Assembly: GCA_030737835.1 (NCBI GenBank)
Contig: CM060850.1
Span: forward strand, 7,445,909-7,509,908
Reading direction: 5' to 3'
Source of the DNA: Acorus gramineus
Taxonomy: Eukaryota; Streptophyta; Magnoliopsida; Acorales; Acoraceae
DNA length: 64,000 nucleotides
Shown: piece after piece, positions 23,550 through 34,400 of the stretch
How positions within the stretch are numbered: the stretch's first letter is position 1
How the letters are laid out: each line of letters begins with the position of its first letter
The notes under the pieces: generated by a model
Database searches by the model: none
What the model was told of the DNA's origin: nothing
What the model saw: the letters and a program-made list of their open reading frames with translations, nothing else
Program-made: the position numbers and the translations under genes

Positions 23550-24851
23550 TTCTTTGTAACAAGCAAAAAGTAGATGTCTTTCTTTCATCAGTACACATTT
23601 TATACACACTTGCTATATACAAATATTATAGAGGTGGAAACTTTATATGGTTGATTGATAATAAATTATATGTTAGCTTTAAAGTAAAGGTCTGGTATAT
23701 GAAAGCAGAGAATATTGGAATGCCAACTCTAATTACCTCAAGAACCCATCCGATATAGGCGACATTGTTTACATGTTGGTTCATGTCCAGATCTGCTCTT
23801 CTGGGCTGCAAAAAATCACATGAATCACATGAAAACATAAAAAGATCATCACAGGTTCAATGGGAAAAAGCGAACTTCCAAGAGGCCATAAAGAAGTGAG
23901 CGTGAACTTGACCATATGAGATGACCTACCACAAGCCCTAACTGCGTGTACTGAGCAGGCTCTTCAAGCTTGGGAATTTTTTTCGAGCTGCTGCTATTCT
24001 CTTCTGGGAATGCTAACCTGGACAACAAGACAAATTTTCTTTATAGGTGCTGTTTTCATTAATGTCTTAGAAAATAGAGATACAATATCCATCCAGTTTT
24101 TTTACATGTGCTTAGATGTAGCAAGCTCGGAAGGATTTATTTACAGAAAGATTGTAAAACAAAATACATGAGATGTTCAACCGGATTGGATTATTAGAAT
24201 AACAGATGTAATTGACCTTAGATTTGATACTGCAGCTTTTCACTGAGGTAATAGTCATTTTCAGAATTTTACACCAACCACATAAAATCTTCTTATTTTC
24301 TATAGCCTATATTCATTTTTGTGCGTGCATGCATGAAAATGCCCCTGCGTATGAGCTGACAACATTAATTTATCACGGCAAAGTTGTTCTCATCATACGT
24401 GCTGATACCAAATTTGTACAATATTTTGCTTGCAATTTGATGAAGCATTACGGTAACTCAAACCAGAGAAAAAGAAATTGTGGATAGTATTCATTGCAAA
24501 AAAGCTTACCTGGGAGTTTTTGGACAAAAATCAAAAACTTCATCCCGCACATCATCACTAACTCTTTGAAGCCGTCTGGTAATCTGGTTCATCATCACCC
24601 ACTTGCTGGAAGTCAAGAACATGCATAAGTATGTTATATGATAAAATGACATGGCATAATTGATAAAAAGCCTCTGAATTGAGAAGAGGAAGCAAGATAC
24701 GATCATATCACAAAACAATGTGTTGTTCTCTATTGTTTAAGGAAAATATTTGTGCGCCATCTTCATCAAAAATATGAGTTAGCAAGCATACTCACAACCA
24801 TGGGGAAAACACATAAAGACGTGATTGGCACACTTGCATTTCCCAATTTTT

Positions 24852-27225
24852 TATCATTTCCTCCAAAATGATAAAAAAGAAACCTATAAAAAAATGTAAT
24901 AATTATGTCTGAATTAACCAAAATAAACTTTGATATTATACTTGGAGAGGCGTGTATAGTTTATTCTCACTTATCTATCCAAAATTATACAATCTAACAT
25001 GCCAAACACAAAGGACAAAAATTTAACAAACTGGAAAAAGAATAACAACAAACAAAATCATATAATTCTCCTCTATCCACCATGTATGACTATTTTACAC
25101 ACAGAAAAAACAAATGGGGGTTTAAGTAATTGGATGAATGTTTAGACAAAATCACTTGAGGCTACTTCAGTTCTTCATTTAAGAGCCATTGAAATGGTGA
25201 TCTACCCATCAGACAGTTGTGGAAGAACTAAATGTGGATTTATTTGAACCTGTGCCTAGATGGAAGCCAATTATTTCATACTGTAATTTTCATGTATAAT
25301 ATTTTGATCCCCCGAAACAGTTGCTAACCAAATTCTACTACTTCCACTGCAGAGCGTACCCCAGGAAATCATTGACACCCACGAGCTGCAGACCATCACG
25401 CTGGACTACAGATGGGAATGCCAACACAACGATGTGGTTGACTCCCTCACCAGTCCTGAAAACCCGGACGAAGAAGAAGCGGTCCCACAACTGAAACACA
25501 CAAATGGCTCACCTGCACCTAACCGACAGGCGCAAAACAACGAATCAGCTCAGTTCCTGCATTTCTTGAGGCTGTCGAGCAGCGCCCTCGAAATAAACAG
25601 GGGTCGTACTGTGTGGAGAAAACTGGTGAGATGAGAAAAAGGTTAAGACAAAGAGGTTTGCTTTTAAAAGAGGGCATTGATTGTGGATGCCCTCCATGGG
25701 ATGTGCTGGCAATAGAGGCACTTCCAATGGAAGTTTTCCTTTTGCTTTCCTTATTTTTTGAGGTTGTAAGCTGTATTTGATTGATGTTGAACAAAGTGTA
25801 CTACTACTATCTATGCTTGTTGTATCACTTTTTTTTCTCTCATTTTCTTTCCAATCTTCCTATGTCATGTTGAATTCAATAGTGAGAGATGGTTGTATTT
25901 GGTTTGAGTTTGTTTGTGGGAGGTGTTGAGGCTATCTGCAGCAATGAATCACTATTTGTATTCCATGTCGTGTTGTCTGTCTGTCATTTGGGGTAAAGGT
26001 TCTGTCATACATTGTATTTTATAAAATATATTGCAGCATCATGTGATATTATGACATGATTTTAGTGATCAGTGGAGTCAAAGTTTGATTAAAGGCTTGT
26101 TTGGTGCTCTTTTTCATTCTACTGTAACAGTCAGAAAAATAGCGTTTGGAGTATTCTATTTCTTTGTTCATTCATAGGCATTTCAAGTGAAAATTCTTTT
26201 TTCATAAAATCTATCATAACCGAATTTTTGAAAACGAAGAATTTTACTTTCAGACTAGAGTTATCAAACTGGTCCTAAATGTTAGTTTGACCAAAGTGAT
26301 CTTAAATGTTAGTTTGATGTTCATTTTCATTCTTCTTATACCGAAACATTAAAATTGAGTGAAATCTTTTATTCATATATTCATTCTTGGGCAGATTGTA
26401 AAGATGCAAATAGGAAAGTGTTAGACTCAGTCACATTCACTGATCAAAATTCAGACCTTATATGTTTTAATTTTTTTTAAAATAGTAAATATCATCTAAT
26501 GAGGTATATTCTTGCATATCGTTCTATTTCGAGTTGAATGAATCCATTTTTAGTAAGTGTAAGAAATTAGTTAATGTTGTATATATAACTTTTAATGAGG
26601 TATATACTTTACTAAATTTCTAACATGATATATAGGATTGTGTTTTGGATTGAAAAAAAAAAAAAAAGAGTGTAACAACACTCATGCAAATAAACACACA
26701 CATGATAAATGGGCATGCTTATATGGAAATGGAAATGGAAATGGAAACATTGGTAGTATCCCTTTAGGGCTCGTTTGGATAGATGCATAAGCTATTATGG
26801 AATTTATACATATTCTAGGAATTGTTGAATTTATCAATGGAACAAGAGATTTTATATTTGGTTGTGTTTTCAGTTATTCCCATTGGAAAACGTAATAACT
26901 AATAATAAAAGTTGGAGTGTTTGGTTAATGAAGAATAAGATGTGAATAAGGTGTAAAAAGTTAATTTAACATGTGGGCCCCATTGATGTATAAGAGATAA
27001 TGACATGTGATTTGATGTGATGACATATGATTTGATAGGTGGATCCCCTTATTCCAGTGGAGGAATAACACAATTCTACGGTGGGACTTGGAATACCAAT
27101 ATCAGTTTATTCTCTCCTAATTTTGTATAGTTATACCCCTTTATTCTTTTTACCCAAACACATTTTTTTCCTTATTCTCCTCTATACCTCCTCTGTTCCC
27201 CTCTTATTCCTCTAGCCAAACAATT
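24852..27225. repeat. Right arm of the 9.7-kb inverted duplication
   Basis: Inverted copy of 17517-19878. It begins 247 bp upstream of the first remaining FATA exon and carries part of the last intron, the last exon in plus orientation (25353-25634), the 3' flank and the mirrored MITE-like segment (26766-27225). Confidence 0.95.
25353..25634 (+). pseudogene. FATA: Inverted copy of the last FATA exon
   Basis: This 282-bp exon copy keeps the splice acceptor CAG before it and the TGA stop. It differs from the left-arm exon at two bases: one changes the first Arg-Glu-Cys context from RREC to RWEC near the catalytic end, the other is silent. No FATA exons lie upstream on the plus strand, so it cannot form a thioesterase alone. 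Confidence 0.85.
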
Positions 27226-27231
27226 ACTATG

Positions 27232-28035
27232 CTGAGTTAGACTTTAGTTGCTTTTTTATATTTAATAATGAATTCAATAATATATAACGGTGTAACGTTT
27301 GCTGTTTCGTCAGTCTATATATCAAATACTCTTCCAACTTTTGTATTTTCCAAAGTCAAATATACAATGTTTATAGCTCATGTACGCTATTTGTGTGGTT
27401 TTATATACATGACAAGTGCATATATATATATATACTACTTTATACCAGGGATTAGTTGAATCCATATACTACTTTATACCAGTTTATTCTGTATAAGATA
27501 TTTTAGGATATACCAGACAAACAAATAGGTTAAAATCACTATTCCAGTCAATACCAGGTTATTTAGGGGCCTATTCATGTTTTAAACGGGGGCTTAGTAT
27601 TTTATGATGAGTTTTTGCGATTTTATTAAGTTTGCATGGACTAATTCCCACATATATGATGGAAAAGTACGTTTGCACTAACTCAAATAATTTTTTAGGG
27701 GTGTTTGCGCACAGCAAGTTTTAATAGGGATACTTGACAAAATCATAATGTACCAAGTGGTTGTACCTAAAAACGAATTAATAATAATTGCTACTCTGTT
27801 TTTTTGTGGTTAGACTTTAGTTGCTTTTTTATATTTATTAATAATGAATACAATATAATGGTGTAACGTTTGCTGTTTCGTCAGTGAGCACGTGTGTGTG
27901 ATCACACAAGTGGCACATACAACGTATGTATCAAATATTCTTCCAACCTTTGTATTTTCCAAAGTCAAATATACGGTTTTATAGCTGATGTATACCATTT
28001 GTGTGGCTTATATACATGAAAAGTGTATGCATATA
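27232..28035. repeat. Direct duplication next to the right arm
   Basis: The segment 27232-27430 recurs at about 27800-28035. Both copies hold AGACTTTAGTTGCTTTTTTA, GTGTAACGTTTGCTGTTTCG and TTTGTATTTTCCAAAGTCAA; the second has a ~40-bp insert with a GTGTGTGATCACACA palindrome. The first copy starts within 10 bp of the outer boundary of the inverted duplication. Confidence 0.75.
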
Positions 28036-30114
28036 TAGTGTATATGTATGTAACTAGATTTTTGCCTCGATGCGTGTGGTATAAAATGTATAGACACTAT
28101 AAAAATTTTACACTTTTTTTGATGAAATGGTAAACAGATGTCTTAAATTTTATTGCTAATCCAAGAAAATGTCCAAAGAAAACAAAGCAAGAATAAAAAG
28201 GAACCACATAATGAGAGGGATTGGTAGAGAAGAGGACTACCCTATAATAAGGAGTTGCCCCCTTTGCAAAACTAAAACCCCTGCCCCCAACTGAAAATTT
28301 TCCAACGCTTAATGAAACTTAACATCATGTCTTATACACTTTCAAAATACACCATTGTACCCCTATAAAATTTACACATTTGGTTAGAGTTAACCCGACA
28401 CCGAGTTATTTGGAGTGATGATAAGGTAATTTTTCAGTTATACGAAAACCTCGTATGTAACCTTGGTGGGGCGGATTATGCAGTAGAAAATCCATCAAAA
28501 TGACATCACATATCCTTCTTTTCGTGTTTGCATTCACATGGCCTAAATCGCGTTCAGAGGCTATTTTTCTTGCGTTTGAAAATGTCCCCAAACATTGTTT
28601 TTCCAACATTGCCATGTTTTTTGGAATTAAGAGGTTCGGGCCGCGTATCCAAACGGACCTAATAGTTGTGAATATTTAGCGATTTTAGAAAGTTTGCATG
28701 GACTAATTCTCACATGAATGACGGAAGACTACGTTTGCACTCACTCAATTAATGTTTTAATAAGGATACTTGACAAAAATCATAATATACCTAGGGGTTG
28801 TGTGGATTGGACATCACCCAAGTTGCTATTGTGTTTAATTTGTTGTGGTAGAACTATTACCATGATCATATAATAGGAAGATCTGGAATTTGTTGTAGTT
28901 AGGCGTGGGAGGGTGAGACATACAAGTACATAATTAATCAGTCGACCTTGAATAGGTCTGGGTTCGTAAAGATTAAATTATACGGCAAAGTTTTGAGACA
29001 AAATTATTAAAATGATTTTTTTTTCTTTTTAATATATAACTTTATTCTTGCTTATTTATACAAGTATTTTTATTTACAAGTTGGCCTGATGACCAACTGG
29101 ATGATAGCAATTGGTTGGTTGAACACCAATTCTATAATTCTAACTACTAGTGTCTCGCCTAAAGGACCCATAACATTTGAATTTTTCAAATCTTAGTATT
29201 GTATGTTATAGAAAGGTTCTTTTAATTTATAGCAACTACAAGCGTGATTGGTGATTATCAAAACTCAAATTCCCAGGCATGTGGCTTTCTATGTGCAAGA
29301 AATTGTTTATGCAATTGTATAACCAAACAGTTTTAATGTAAGAGTTCCCTGCAAATAGATTATATACAAATAGTGTCCAAAAGCTGCGATTTTCAAAAGT
29401 TAATTAAGGAGGGGGGGGGTGAGCTTCCTGCGGAATCAGTTTTTAAACCCAGATTGCAGAATAATCAATTTTGCAATTGTGCAATCAAACGCACTGAAGT
29501 TCTCACAAATCTTAGATTAAACACTTTGACTTTTTTTTTGTTCATAATGTGACGGGGTCGGTGACGAGACATTGGTTAATTTTATGGCTTTAATACATTG
29601 GTTTGTCAAACTTTTAATTTTCTTTGTTCTTACCCAAAATAAAATAAAATAAAATAAAATAAAATTTCTTTGTTTTTGGTAAGTAAATGTTTTCATAGTT
29701 TAATCTTTTATTATCAATAGAGAAAGACTTGAATCAAGAGATAATCACCTTGATAAAGAGAGGTGATGAGATGATACATCTACTAACCTGCAAAAAAATG
29801 ATATGTTAATTGTCAAATAATTTCTTTATATGAATGTGGCAACCAAAATGTCAATTTTTCTCACAGGGTTAATTAATGGCTCGGTTGGATTCAATTGTCC
29901 AAGCCAGACCGATATTTTTTATTTTATTTTTATTTTTGGAAAAAGCATGTGTTGTACCCTGCGTGAATTAATTGTACACTCTGGAATGATATATATGTAC
30001 ACACTTCAATGTCAAGAAATACATTTTCCTTTTACTTTGTTATTTGTTTAATCATGGTTATGTTGTAGATACAATGTGAATAATGATTTAAAACATGTAA
30101 TTTTGAATTTTCAG
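28036..30114. other. Intergenic DNA with MITE relics
   Basis: No gene is supported. A decayed PIF-like MITE related to 21513-21743 lies at about 29240-29500. An (AAAAT)n run lies near 29637-29665. Confidence 0.5.
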
Positions 30115-30213
30115 AACCCAGATGAGCTGTGGGGCCAAATGCAAATGTCCACTCGATCTGGTTCCTCCCACAAGTACTCACACCATCCTTTCAAATTGAC
30201 CTGGGTTGAATAA
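30115..30213 (+). other. Possible terminal exon of an unrecognised gene
   Basis: After a good acceptor (TTTTCAG) 32 codons run to TAA, including WGQMQMSTRSGSSHKYSHH and PFKLTWVE. The codon composition looks like coding DNA in an AT-rich background, but I do not recognise the protein and found no upstream exons. It could be a stranded last exon or chance. Confidence 0.3.
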
Positions 30214-30499
30214 TTTTCACTGGGCCTCAGTATCTGATGTTTTTTCACTAGGCCTTTTCCCTCCCTTCTTCTAACGTTGTATATCTCCTCCCATGTTCTT
30301 TTCTATCCCTCTCCCTTGCTACGTTTTTGGGACAACATTTCAGATTTTATAACTATTTTGTACATGTTTTATAGTCTACCGTTCAACTAAAAAAAATCAT
30401 TTATAAAATGTAAAAAAATGATTTGACATGAGAACACTTTGATTTATAAGAGGTGATTGATGACAATTGATTTGTTGGGTAGATCCATTATATTTCGTC

Positions 30500-30900
30500 A
30501 TTCCTCTATATAAATTATAGGCTATGGAACAGGGACACACGCACGTCACGGTATGAACACGGTGATACTGTAAATCTGGAAAAACTAGGACATAAACCTC
30601 TAAAGCTGTGTGAATCCAACCTGATTGTCATGACATACAGATCTCCAACTCCTCTGTATTCTTTGATCACTTCCACAACAAACTCCTACCGTTGGAGATA
30701 AATTTTCACTTTGGCTGTAAAAAATTCTCAAGAAGCATTTGTTCATATACAGATATGATCAGAGACATGAATAATGGAATAGAAATGGGGTCTCAAGCAA
30801 TCATCCCAACTTAATATTAACAAAAGAACCCAAATCTGAACATACATTGCTATAATGCAAAAAACATTACTTCATAAAATTTACGTTGCTGTTGTGGATA
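30500..30900. repeat. Copy of the NLR 3'-flank repeat, left of ABHD17
   Basis: Matches 37048-37440 closely (shared ATAGGCTATGGAACAGGGAC, ATGAATAATGGAATAGAAAT and others). The two copies flank the ABHD17-like gene as direct repeats. Parts also match 780-1060 and 54960-55260 beside NLR1 and NLR3. Confidence 0.75.
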
Positions 30901-31467
30901 CACTTCTAATTTTTGAAGAAATGTTCATATTTATGTATTATTGCAGAATCTATTGCATGCCTACATAACATTGGAGTTGTGAACTGGATTTCTATAAAAA
31001 AAACTGCTTAAAATCATTGTTCTTCAAGACGTGTTAATGTGCTTGAAATCTCTATCTTAAAGAGCACCAATAAATGTGAACTTGATTCCCCTGGAATTTG
31101 CTGTTTTGGACGACGGAGAGTGTTGCTCAGAGAACCATTTTTTTTTATAGCATCTTTGCTCTGCCATCTAATGGTTTTATTGACGACATCTAATGGTTTT
31201 ATTATCAAGGATAATTGAGGTAATGTCAGTTTATGGCCTCTGTCTGTGTTGTGTAATCATGATATTTGATGGTGCCTCTGGCAAAAAATTGATTGGAACA
31301 GAGATTTTTTTCGATTTTAAAGAATTATAGTTGAGAACAAGGAACGAATTTTTGGAAGGAATTTTCTTTCAAGTCCATTTATGTGATCATGAAACATATG
31401 TCTCTTTCCATTAACTGTCAAATGTTTGATAAATAGTATTTCTCGCTTTAAATATTTACCTTTACAG

Positions 31468-34400
31468 GTATGACTATTCCGGGTATGGACGATCATCCGG
31501 AAAGGTCAGCAATATTTTGCAGTAATCTGTCTCATTCTTTAAGAAAGTAGTATTGGTTTTGTTTTCTTCCCACATATAATAGATGTTCTTTGTATGTACT
31601 GCTTTTTTACTGACAGCCAAGTGAGCAAAATACTTATGCTGATATCGAGGCAGCTTATATATGCCTCGAAGAGACCTATGGAGTACATCAAGAGGATGTT
31701 ATCTTATATGGCCAGTCACTTGGTAGTGGCCCTACCCTTGATTTGGCAACCCGTCTGCCTCGATTGCGAGCCGTTGTTCTACACAGCCCCATTTTGTCTG
31801 GTTTGCGTGTCATGTATCCAGTGAAGCACACATACTGGTTCGACATATACAAGGTTCTTATAACGTTGTGTTATGTTAAAAATAGCTGTATGGTTTTACT
31901 TATAGAGAGCAATATCAATAATTGCTTGGGTGTTTCTCCATGCAGAACATTGATAAAATCCCACTGGTCAACTGTCCTGTTCTCATAATTCATGTAAGTA
32001 TATATTGTCTAATGCTTCTTTCAGTCCTTATCACTCTGTACACTCGAAAATCTTTGTATTACATCTAAAATCTTTCTTCTTCTTTATTTTGAAAAAGGTC
32101 TTTCTAGAACATGTGCCATTCCTCTTCATTCAACCCAAACCACAGATATAGTTACAAAACTGGAGATATAATGGTCACATATGTGACTCTGCATCATGCT
32201 TCATTTTAAAAGTGATAATGTCAGGGGAAGTCTATACTATTTAAAGGTCATCATTAAAGGTCAATGATATTTTATACCTGAATTTTATATTAGCATTACC
32301 TAGTCATTTAATAATGGCCAAGATTGTCGCAGAAATGTTTGTGTGAAACCTTTGAGGGCTAGTACAAAGAGGAGGGGAGATAAGGGATCTCCCTGCCGTA
32401 ATCCACGGTTGGAGCTAAAGAACCCACATGGGCTGCCATTAACAAGCACTGAGAATGTTGGAGACTCCACGCATTGTTGAACTAGTTTAATGAAGTCTTC
32501 ATGAAAGCCAAGGCCTCTTAGAACTGTATAGAGGAAGGGCCATCTAAAACTATCAAAGGCCTTTCTTATATCAATTTTAATGCAGGCTCGTCCATCAATA
32601 GAGGGAAGGTTAAGGAAACGAAGCAATTCATGGGCCAATAGGATATTGTGACCAATTCTTCTCTTGTTGATGAATGCTGTTTGATTCAGACTAAAGATTC
32701 TTTGGAGGATGGGCTGGAGTCTATTAGAGATTATTTTAGTAATCCCTTTATAAATAGAGTTGCATAGGGAAAATCGGCCTAAACTTGTCCACCGAATCAG
32801 CCTCCAGTGTCTTTGGGATGAGCGTGATGAATGCAATACTCAACTGCTTTAGCATGTGACCCGAATGAAAGAATTGGTGGATTGCCTGACAAACATCTTC
32901 TTTGATGGTTGGCCAACAAGCTTGATAGAACCCAGCACTGAAGCCATCAGGTCCGGGACAAGAAGAGGCTTTCATATGAAAAAAGATTTTTTTGATTTCC
33001 TCCTCCGTTACATCCTCCAATAGCATGTTATTATCAGGTTCAAATATCTTCTCGATGAAAGGCTCTTGCGAAATTGGAATAAAAGACTCTTTGTTTAAGA
33101 GATAAACATAATAGTCAACAATGGCTCCCTTGATTAGCTCAGGATCATCAGTGTACATCCCATTAGGTAGTCTTAATCTTCAAATAGTGTTCCTTGCTTT
33201 ACGGATGGGCGATTTCAGAGTGGAAAAACTTGGTATTTGAGTCACCAAGTTGCAACCAATTCGCTCTTGATTTTTGTCGCGCGAATGATTCCTCCACTCT
33301 CAGAGCATCCTGGTAATCCTATCTTGCAAGAAATTTGGCTTCCATTATGCTGGGATTCTGGGGGTCAGCAACGTGAGCCGACTGAGCAGAATTCAATGCA
33401 AATTGCGAGACCTCCAGCCTTCTTTGTAACATCCCAAAGGTTGACCAATTCCATCATTTTAGCTCTGTTTTTTGTGTTTTTTAACTTGGTCACTAAGCTG
33501 AACATGCTAGAATCATGGACTGGGATATTCCAAGCTTGACAAACTGTCTCTTGAAAAGTAGAATGGCCAGTCCACATTTGAAAGAATTTGAAGGGGGAAG
33601 GACCCCTAGGCAGAGTGGGGTTATGGAGAATGTTGAGCTAATGTTATCACTTTTATAAACTAATAATGATAAGACATGTGTTATTTAGTTGTTCAACTAA
33701 CCTGATCGAAAGATTTTCCTTGTTTCCTTCTTTGGGAATTGCAATGGCTATTCAGAGGTGGAAATCAATGTGTGCGTATGTTTGTGGATGATTGATCTAA
33801 TCAATTCATCTCATTGTATTCATACGAATAATAAAAGCATATATGTTGAGCTATAGGTATTGGCTTTAGAAATTAATAATGATAAAGAAGTGATTCGTTT
33901 CCCAAAGATGAAGGAAAGAACCAGTTAAAGATGTGGGGGAGGTATCAATTCAAAAGAATTCACAACGCTTCATTTCTACTGTTTGAATGCATTGGTGCTT
34001 TTATTTGATGATTTCTAGGTCCGTATTGGTCCCAGTCTCAAAGATTTTGTTGCTCGATAGAGCCGTTGTATCAATATATACACACACATGTAACATCGAG
34101 CACCTGAGTTTAGAGGGACTTGCGGTTAAGGAAGTCCCTACTTTCATAAAGTGATGTACTTTAATTAATTGGATGCATGCTTTTTTTTACAATTCCCCTC
34201 GCATGTTATTATATACTCGTTTACCATTATATATAGAATATATAAATGGAAAAAATCGATAGGACTTTTGGAAAGTTAGCTAAATCGGTTTTAATCCATG
34301 TAAAATTAAAAAATCATCACAGATCCCCATAAAGCATATATGGTTAACGGATTTAGTCCCCGAATTAAATTGTTTATATAAATGCAATTAAATAAGTCCC

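Larger units (their letters stand above)
19096..24605 (-). pseudogene. FATA: FATA acyl-ACP thioesterase, last four exons only
   Basis: FATA hydrolyses oleoyl-ACP in plastids and releases fatty acids for export. Four exons join in frame: 24605-24510 (KWVMMNQITRRLQRVSDD), 24017-23930 (LAFPEEN to QYTQLGLV), 23805-23737 (PRRADLDMNQHVNNVAYIG, with the conserved Asn and His of NQHVNN) and 19377-19096 (QEIIDTHELQTITLDYRREC, stop TGA at 19098). All splice sites are GT-AG and the phases fit. Plant FATA genes have about seven exons; the upstream exons, including the transit peptide, were not found. 247 bp upstream of the first exon seen, the inverted right arm begins. The last intron is 4359 bp and filled with transposons. 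It is therefore probably a 5'-deleted gene, although its remaining exons are undamaged. Confidence 0.85.
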
